Part shown: positions 5,869 to 10,255 of the stretch, one piece after another | Layout of the letters: every line of letters begins with the position of its first letter | How positions within the stretch are numbered: the stretch's first letter is position 1 | Assembly: GCA_964456095.1 (NCBI GenBank) | Contig: CAYVZF010000048.1 | Location: forward strand, 1-10,255 | Source: CANRPC01 sp964456095 | GTDB taxonomy: Bacteria > Bacillota_I > Bacilli_A > RFN20 > CAG-449 | DNA: 10,255 nt | Direction of reading: 5' to 3' | Notes under the pieces: model-generated | What the model was told of the DNA's origin: nothing | The model's database searches: none | What the model saw: the letters and a program-made list of their open reading frames with translations, nothing else | Position numbers and translations under genes: made by a program

Positions 5869-5906
5869 ATAGTATCATAAAATGCCATTTGTCAATTTCT
5901 TGTCAA
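5869..5906 (-). promoter_or_regulatory. Promoter/operator candidate of the XRE-ImmA pair
   Basis: On the minus strand TTGACA occurs twice, 11 bp apart (5906-5901 and 5895-5890). A TGA-TACTAT extended -10 (5877-5869) lies 15 bp after the second copy, 24 nt before the start codon. The in-phase direct repeat, about one helical turn, could be the operator through which the repressor controls its own gene; that part is inference. Confidence 0.45.
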
Positions 5907-5923
5907 GGGATTTTAAAATCTTT

Positions 5924-5973
5924 TAAAAAAAATCTATCTTATAAATGATAATTATTCATAAATAAGATAGATT
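5924..5973 (-). terminator. Rho-independent terminator after the sigma factor gene
   Basis: A 12-bp stem pairs 5931-5942 (AATCTATCTTAT) with 5962-5973, and the near-palindromic loop can extend it. On the minus strand it is followed by a run of eight T. It lies five bases after the sigma factor stop and closes the heat-shock operon. Confidence 0.85.
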
Positions 5974-5977
5974 AAAA

Positions 5978-6508
5978 TTATTTACTTTTATTTTTATTTA
6001 AATACTTTCTAACAGCTTTTATTGCTTCATTATATTGCCACATTATCGTTCCTACAGGTTTATCTAGTTTTTTTGCTATTTCAAGATGAGTAAAGCCATC
6101 AATCACATGTAGTTTTATTAAATCTTCTTGATAAGAAGATAGACATTTACTCATTACTTCATTTATATAATCATCATTATATGTAGGTAATTCATCTTTT
6201 TTTAGCAAATCAATCTCTTCGTATTTTAAAAATACTTCTCTTTTTCTTTTATTATACGAATTAATTGCTAAATTTCTAGCAATAGTTATTAAATATGAAA
6301 GGCCATTTGAACAATTTTTCATCTTACTTTGTAAGACTTTTAAATAAGTATCATGAACTATATCATATGACAAGTTTTCATCATGAATAATTTCAACAAC
6401 TTCACTAAATAACAAATTATTAGTTTTTTTATATAGTTCATTGAATGCTTCTTCTGAGCCATTTTGAGCATCTAAAATTAAATTGGTAATTATTTTATTA
6501 TCAATCAT
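5978..6508 (-). CDS. ECF-type RNA polymerase sigma factor
   Basis: A 176-residue sigma-70 family protein with only regions 2 and 4. Region 2 covers about 17-91, with SEEAFNELYKK, DIVHDTYLKVL (core-binding region 2.2) and LSYLITIARNLAINSYNKRK (-10 recognition region 2.3-2.4). Region 4 covers about 122-170, with a helix-turn-helix GFTHLEIAKKLDKPVGTIMW for -35 recognition. This size and architecture fit extracytoplasmic-function sigma factors. AAAGGAG stands 7 nt before the ATG. The gene lies 18 bp after dnaJ and shares its transcription unit, with a strong terminator behind it, so it probably responds to heat or misfolding stress through hrcA control. No anti-sigma gene is visible next to it. 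Its target promoters are unknown. Confidence 0.85.
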   Translation of the reverse strand: MIDNKIITNLILDAQNGSEEAFNELYKKTNNLLFSEVVEIIHDENLSYDIVHDTYLKVLQSKMKNCSNGLSYLITIARNLAINSYNKRKREVFLKYEEIDLLKKDELPTYNDDYINEVMSKCLSSYQEDLIKLHVIDGFTHLEIAKKLDKPVGTIMWQYNEAIKAVRKYLNKNKSK

Positions 6509-6526
6509 AAAATGCTCCTTTAAATC

Positions 6527-7075
6527 TTAGTTTTTAAGTTTATCTTTTATTTTATCAAAAATACTCTTATTCTTTTTTTCTTCTAATTTTTGAAATTCCT
6601 CTAAGAGTTTCTTTTGTTCATTATTTATCTTTGTAGGTGTTTTAACTGTAACATGTACTAATTGATCTCCAACAATAGATGGATTCTTAACATCTTTTAC
6701 ACCTTTACCACGTATTCTTAATATTTGATTTGGTTGAGTTCCTTGAGGAATATCCATCTTAACTTTTCCATAAACAGTATCAAGTTCAATAGATTTACCA
6801 AGTGCAGCATCTACCATAGATATTTCAATATCTACATGTATATCATTACCTTCTCTTCTAAANNNNNNNNNNNNNNNNNNNNNNNNNNNNNNNNNNNNNN
6901 NNNNNNNNNNNNNNNNNNNNNNNNNNNNNNNNNNNNNNNNNNNNNNNNNNNNNNNNNNNNNNTTATTTAAATCTGGGTGATATTTTTTTGCAAGTTTTCT
7001 ATATGATGATTTAATTTCATCTTGGGAAGCAGATTTTGACACTCCAAGAATTTCATAATAATCTCTTTTTGCCAT
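6527..7075 (-). CDS. dnaJ: Chaperone DnaJ, interior lost in a sequence gap
   Basis: Co-chaperone that delivers unfolded proteins to DnaK and stimulates its ATPase. The first 37 residues (MAKRDYYEILGVSKSASQDE... KKYHPDLN) are the start of the J domain with its essential HPD motif. After 100 undetermined bases the sequence resumes at FRREGNDIHVDIEISMVDAALG, IPQGTQPNQILRIRGKGV and VTVKTPTKI, which belong to the second C-terminal substrate-binding domain. The rest of the J domain, the Gly/Phe linker, the four-repeat zinc finger and the first C-terminal domain are missing. A normal DnaJ of about 370-380 residues implies roughly 200 or more unseen residues, so the gap is longer than drawn. AAAGGGG precedes the ATG. 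The frame running through the Ns is accidental, not evidence of a short protein. Confidence 0.9.
   Translation of the reverse strand: MAKRDYYEILGVSKSASQDEIKSSYRKLAKKYHPDLNXXXXXXXXXXXXXXXXXXXXXXXXXXXXXXXXXXFRREGNDIHVDIEISMVDAALGKSIELDTVYGKVKMDIPQGTQPNQILRIRGKGVKDVKNPSIVGDQLVHVTVKTPTKINNEQKKLLEEFQKLEEKKNKSIFDKIKDKLKN
6863..6962. other. Assembly gap of 100 N
   Basis: Exactly 100 undetermined bases, the usual placeholder for a scaffold gap of unknown length. The DnaJ domains on either side show that several hundred bases are missing. Confidence 0.97.
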
Positions 7076-7100
7076 AAAATCCCCTTTCTATTAAATACGA

Positions 7101-7133
7101 TAAGAAGGAGGTTATTAGCCTCCTTTAACTTAT
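7101..7133 (-). promoter_or_regulatory. dnaK-dnaJ intercistronic hairpin
   Basis: AAGGAGG (7105-7111) pairs perfectly with CCTCCTT (7119-7125) around a 7-nt loop. TAAG/CTTA extends the stem past a bulge. It lies in the 64-bp space between the dnaK stop and dnaJ start. No T run follows on the minus strand, so it is more likely a partial attenuator or an RNA-processing or stabilising element than a full terminator. It could keep DnaJ levels below DnaK. Confidence 0.5.
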
Positions 7134-7139
7134 TAATAA

Positions 7140-8978
7140 TTATTTCTTTTCAGTATAATCTGCATCAATTACATCATCATTATTAGAAGAAGATGTTTCT
7201 GTATTTTGAGAATCTTGAGTATCATATGATTGATTTGCTTGAGCATTTTGATATTGTTGAGCCATTGCAGCAGCTTGTTCTAATTCATTCATTTTAGCTT
7301 TTAATGTTTCAATATCATTATTATCAAGAGCGGTCTTTAATTCATCTCTTAATTTTTGTGTTTGTTCTTTTTGTGCATCATCAATCTTATCACCTTGTTC
7401 TTGTAATGATTGATCGATTTGTGAAATTAATGATTCAGCTTTATTTTTAATTTCAACTTCTTCACGTCTCTTTTCATCTGCTTCTTTATTTTCTTCAGCT
7501 TCACGAACCATTCTATCGATATCATCTTTAGAAAGTCCATTAGAACCAGATATAGTGATTTGTTGTTCTTTTTGTGTATCTAAATCTTTTGCTTTAACAT
7601 TAACAATTCCGTTAGCGTCTATATTGAATGTAACTTCAATTCTAGGTTGTCCTCTTCTTGCAGGTCTAATACCATCTAATTTGAACATACCAAGCATTTT
7701 GTTATCACGTGCCATTGGTCTTTCACCTTGATATACCATAATATCAACCGCTGGTTGATTATCTTCTGCAGTTGAGAATACTTGTGATTTAGTAGTTGGA
7801 ATTGTAGTATTTCTTTGAATTAACGCAGTCATAACTCCACCCATTGTTTCAATACCAAGTGTAAGTGGTGTAACATCTAATAATAAGATATCTTTTTTAT
7901 CGCCTGATAATACTCCACCTTGAATTGCAGCACCAACAGAAACTGCTTCATCAGGGTTAATTGAAATATTAGGTTGTTTACCTGTTAAACGTTTTACTAA
8001 ATCTACAACTGCAGGCATTCTTGTAGAACCACCGATTAAAATAACATCTTGAATATCGCTTGTTGATAATTTAGCATCTCTTAATGCATTTCTAACTGGT
8101 TCTTCTGTTCTTTTTAATAAATCCGCGGTTAATGATTGGAATTTAGCTCTTGTTAATGTTGTTTCAAAGTTAATAGGACCATTTTCACCCATTGCTAAGA
8201 AAGGAAGTGAAATGATAGTTTCTAATTGACTTGATAAAGCAATCTTAGCTTTTTCTGCTTCTTCTTTTAATCTTTGTAAAGCCATTTTTTCATTTGATAA
8301 ATCTTTATTAAACTCATTTTTAATTTCATTTAATAAGTATTTAACAACCGCATTATCCCAGTCATCACCACCAAGATTTGAATCACCTGATGTAGAAATA
8401 ACTTCGAATGTTCCATCACCGATATCTAGAATAGATACATCAAATGTACCACCACCTAGGTCATAAACTAAAATCTTTTTAGATTCATTAGTTTCTTCAC
8501 CATATGCAAGTGCAGCCGCAGTTGGTTCTGAAATAATTCTTACTACATCAAGACCAGCGATTTGACCAGCATCTTTTGTAGCTTGACGTTGTGCATCGTT
8601 AAAATATGCAGGAACAGTAATAACAGCTTTTTCAACTTTTTGTCCTAAATGATCTTCTGCATATTTCTTCATATATGCAAGGATTTTTGCACTAATTTCT
8701 TGAGGTGTGAATTCTTTATTTAAGCAATTAACACGTACTTTTTGATTTGTACCCATCTTTCTTTTAATAGATGCTACAGTATCAGGATTTGTTAACAATT
8801 GTCTTTTTGCTGCATGACCAACAATTTCTTCACCATTTGCTTTGAAAGCAACAACTGATGGAGTTGTATTAGGTCCTTCTGGATTTGGAATAACTTTAAC
8901 TTTTCCATCTGCCATCATATATGATACAACTGAATTTGTTGTACCTAAGTCAATACCAATAATAATTTCTTTTGCCAT
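7140..8978 (-). CDS. dnaK: Molecular chaperone DnaK (Hsp70)
   Basis: Cytoplasmic ATP-dependent Hsp70 that binds exposed hydrophobic segments and refolds proteins with DnaJ and GrpE. The 612 residues show the complete family pattern: phosphate-1 motif GIDLGTTNS near residue 8, VITVPAYFNDAQRQAT, DLGGGTFDVSILD, the adenosine motif GGSTRMPAV, the interdomain linker DVTPLTLGIETMGG, the substrate-binding domain, and a helical lid with a Gln/Asn-rich tail ending DDVIDADYTEKK. The segment after VGHAAKRQLLTNPDTVASIKRKMG goes almost directly to EFTPQEISAKIL, so the roughly 24-residue insert of Gram-negative DnaK is absent, a Firmicutes/Gram-positive signature. Length is normal. AAAGGAG lies 11 nt before the start; grpE ends 19 bp upstream. 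Regulation by HrcA is expected, but the CIRCE operator would lie upstream of hrcA, outside the window. Confidence 0.98.
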   Translation of the reverse strand: MAKEIIIGIDLGTTNSVVSYMMADGKVKVIPNPEGPNTTPSVVAFKANGEEIVGHAAKRQLLTNPDTVASIKRKMGTNQKVRVNCLNKEFTPQEISAKILAYMKKYAEDHLGQKVEKAVITVPAYFNDAQRQATKDAGQIAGLDVVRIISEPTAAALAYGEETNESKKILVYDLGGGTFDVSILDIGDGTFEVISTSGDSNLGGDDWDNAVVKYLLNEIKNEFNKDLSNEKMALQRLKEEAEKAKIALSSQLETIISLPFLAMGENGPINFETTLTRAKFQSLTADLLKRTEEPVRNALRDAKLSTSDIQDVILIGGSTRMPAVVDLVKRLTGKQPNISINPDEAVSVGAAIQGGVLSGDKKDILLLDVTPLTLGIETMGGVMTALIQRNTTIPTTKSQVFSTAEDNQPAVDIMVYQGERPMARDNKMLGMFKLDGIRPARRGQPRIEVTFNIDANGIVNVKAKDLDTQKEQQITISGSNGLSKDDIDRMVREAEENKEADEKRREEVEIKNKAESLISQIDQSLQEQGDKIDDAQKEQTQKLRDELKTALDNNDIETLKAKMNELEQAAAMAQQYQNAQANQSYDTQDSQNTETSSSNNDDVIDADYTEKK

Positions 8979-8997
8979 AATATATAATCTCCTTTAT

Positions 8998-9594
8998 CTA
9001 ATTAATTACTGATTCATCAGTATCTTTTTTATCATCGTCTTTATTATTTGTCGGTTTTTTTGAAACTACGACCATCGCTGGACGAACTAAGCGATCTTTT
9101 AATATATATCCATTTTGATATATTTGAATAATTTTATTATCCTCATCACCATCTTTAACATCAATTGCTTGCATATTATCAGGATCAAAGTCATCTCCTA
9201 TTTTAGGTGATATTTCACTTACACCTTCTTGTTCAAGAGCTTGTTTCATTTGTCTATAGATCATTTCAAATCCTTTAACATAATTACTCAAAGCTGGATC
9301 ATTTGGTTTAACCATTAATGAAATATGAAACGAATCAAGTACAGGTAACAATCTTTCAACAAATCCCATTGCGCGATATTTAAGCAAATTTTCATGATCT
9401 TTTTCATATGATTTTCTTAAATTATCTGTATCAGCGACAAGTCTATAAGATTTATCTTTCCACATTTCTACTTCTTTTTTTAAACTTTCGATTTGTTCTT
9501 CAAAACCTAGATCAATCTTTTCTTCACTAGATTCAGTTTCATTAGATTCATTAATTTCTTCTTCTAATTCTTCGTTTTTTCTTTTTTTACTCAT
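8998..9594 (-). CDS. grpE: Nucleotide exchange factor GrpE
   Basis: GrpE releases ADP from DnaK and resets the chaperone cycle. A charged, Glu-rich N-terminus leads into a long coiled coil (IESLKKEVEMWKDKSYRLVADTDNLRKS) for dimerisation. This is followed by LLPVLDSFHISL, the VKGFEMIYRQMKQALEQEGV segment and the C-terminal beta domain (DPDNMQAIDV ... GYILKDRLVRPAMVVVSK), all standard for the family. I prefer the ATG at 9594 (MSKKRKNEE, overlapping the hrcA stop by 8 nt) because AGGAG directly abuts the alternative ATG at 9609 with no spacer; the longer start would add MKKIK. It is translated with hrcA and dnaK from one message. The C-terminal tail is Lys/Asp-rich and probably disordered. Confidence 0.96.
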   Translation of the reverse strand: MSKKRKNEELEEEINESNETESSEEKIDLGFEEQIESLKKEVEMWKDKSYRLVADTDNLRKSYEKDHENLLKYRAMGFVERLLPVLDSFHISLMVKPNDPALSNYVKGFEMIYRQMKQALEQEGVSEISPKIGDDFDPDNMQAIDVKDGDEDNKIIQIYQNGYILKDRLVRPAMVVVSKKPTNNKDDDKKDTDESVIN

Positions 9595-10255
9595 CTTTAT
9601 TTTTTTCATCTCCTAACAATTTTGATAATTCATCCGCTAAAAACTCTAATGCATTCATTACTAAGTCATAATCCATTCTAGTCGGACCAACTAAAGCAAT
9701 CGTTCCTTTACTTCCATTATTTAAAGGTATTTTTTTAGAAATTAATGTAACACCTTCTAATTCTTTATCTAAATCATCTTCAGGGCCAATTCTAATTAAC
9801 ATATCTTCATTAGAATAAGCTGCTTTTTTAACTTTAGACGGTGATTCGATAAATCTAATCATTTTCTTTATTTTTTCTGTGTCGGAAGAGAACTCAGGTT
9901 GTTCTAATAAATTATCCGCGCCAAATAAAGAAACTCTTTCTGAAGCAAAATTAACAAACGCTTCTAAGAATGCTCTATATATTGCATCATTACTTTTAAC
10001 AAATGATGAGATTAAAGGTTTCATCGCTTCCATTTTCTCAATTAAATCAGATATTGGAGTTCCCTTTAATCTATTATTTAGCATTTCAACACACTTTTGA
10101 ATATCACTTATATTAGTATTATCATCTAAGATAAATGTTTTATTTTCAACATATCCCTTATCTGTAACAAATACCGCGGTCGCAGATGTATCAGATAGAG
10201 GAATTACTTGAACCGATAGCAGTGCTTCTTCTTCAGCAGAAGGACCAAGTACTAC
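9587..10255 (-). CDS. hrcA: Heat-inducible transcription repressor HrcA, C-terminal 222 residues
   Basis: HrcA represses the class I heat-shock operons by binding the CIRCE inverted repeat and needs GroEL for activity. The visible part starts at VVLGPSAEEEALLSVQVIPL and continues through TDKGYVENKTF, LNNRLKGTPISDLI, a helical segment, MLIRIGPEDDL, GSKGTIALVGPTRMDYDLVMNAL and a charged C-terminus. These match the inserted dimerising and GAF-like domains of the family (full length about 340). The N-terminal winged-helix DNA-binding domain and promoter are beyond the right edge. The internal ATG at 10084 is not the start; the same frame is open to the window end. Its stop overlaps grpE. Gene order hrcA-grpE-dnaK-dnaJ is typical of Firmicutes. 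Confidence 0.95.
   Translation of the reverse strand, partial: VVLGPSAEEEALLSVQVIPLSDTSATAVFVTDKGYVENKTFILDDNTNISDIQKCVEMLNNRLKGTPISDLIEKMEAMKPLISSFVKSNDAIYRAFLEAFVNFASERVSLFGADNLLEQPEFSSDTEKIKKMIRFIESPSKVKKAAYSNEDMLIRIGPEDDLDKELEGVTLISKKIPLNNGSKGTIALVGPTRMDYDLVMNALEFLADELSKLLGDEKNKDE

Overview
The window is AT-rich DNA from a Gram-positive bacterium of the Firmicutes/Bacilli kind, probably an uncultured host-associated lineage. Three things point there: an hrcA-grpE-dnaK-dnaJ heat-shock cluster, a DnaK that lacks the N-terminal insert typical of Gram-negative DnaK, and AGGAGG-type ribosome binding sites. TGA is used as a stop and TGG encodes Trp, so the standard bacterial code applies. A run of exactly 100 Ns inside dnaJ marks a scaffold gap, so this is a draft assembly. 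All recognised protein genes lie on the minus strand and are described in transcription order, from right to left.

Right part (10255 to 5931): hrcA (5' end outside the window), grpE, dnaK, an intercistronic hairpin, dnaJ (broken by the gap), then a small ECF-type sigma factor 18 bp after dnaJ, closed by a strong terminator. This is a housekeeping stress operon with an unexpected regulator as its last gene.

Middle (5906 to 4870): an XRE repressor gene with a one-base frameshift, coupled by an ATGA overlap to an ImmA/IrrE-type protein with a HEIGH motif. This pair is typical of the control regions of integrative elements. It is followed by a compact region with two promoters facing each other, each carrying the same 9-bp box upstream of its -10, and a candidate small plus-strand RNA ending in a terminator.

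Left-middle (4862 to 955): the most interesting part, a tight operon. It starts with a DUF4417 gene (one-base frameshift near its start), followed by a small stand-alone protein resembling the C-terminal domain of Firmicutes polymorphic toxins. Three genes made of CPCC-type zinc-ribbon pairs follow, with four, two and two ribbons. The first two of these end in a copy of the same toxin-like domain, in which two conserved His are replaced. Every junction in the run overlaps by exactly 13 nt, so the toxin-like C-terminal K-x-G...W-I-K/I motif also encodes the Shine-Dalgarno-like sequence and start codon of the next CPCC gene. I infer a toxin/immunity-like module that expanded by tandem duplication, deletion and in-frame fusion. 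This needs testing.

Left end (900 to 1): a small lipoprotein gene whose 3' end looks frameshifted, and a KilA-N domain gene with two in-frame stops. Both suggest decaying accessory DNA, or local assembly error. No stretch over 300 bp lacks a gene. The shorter spacers at 346-468 and 839-954 are AT-rich and show little beyond weak promoter-like sequences.
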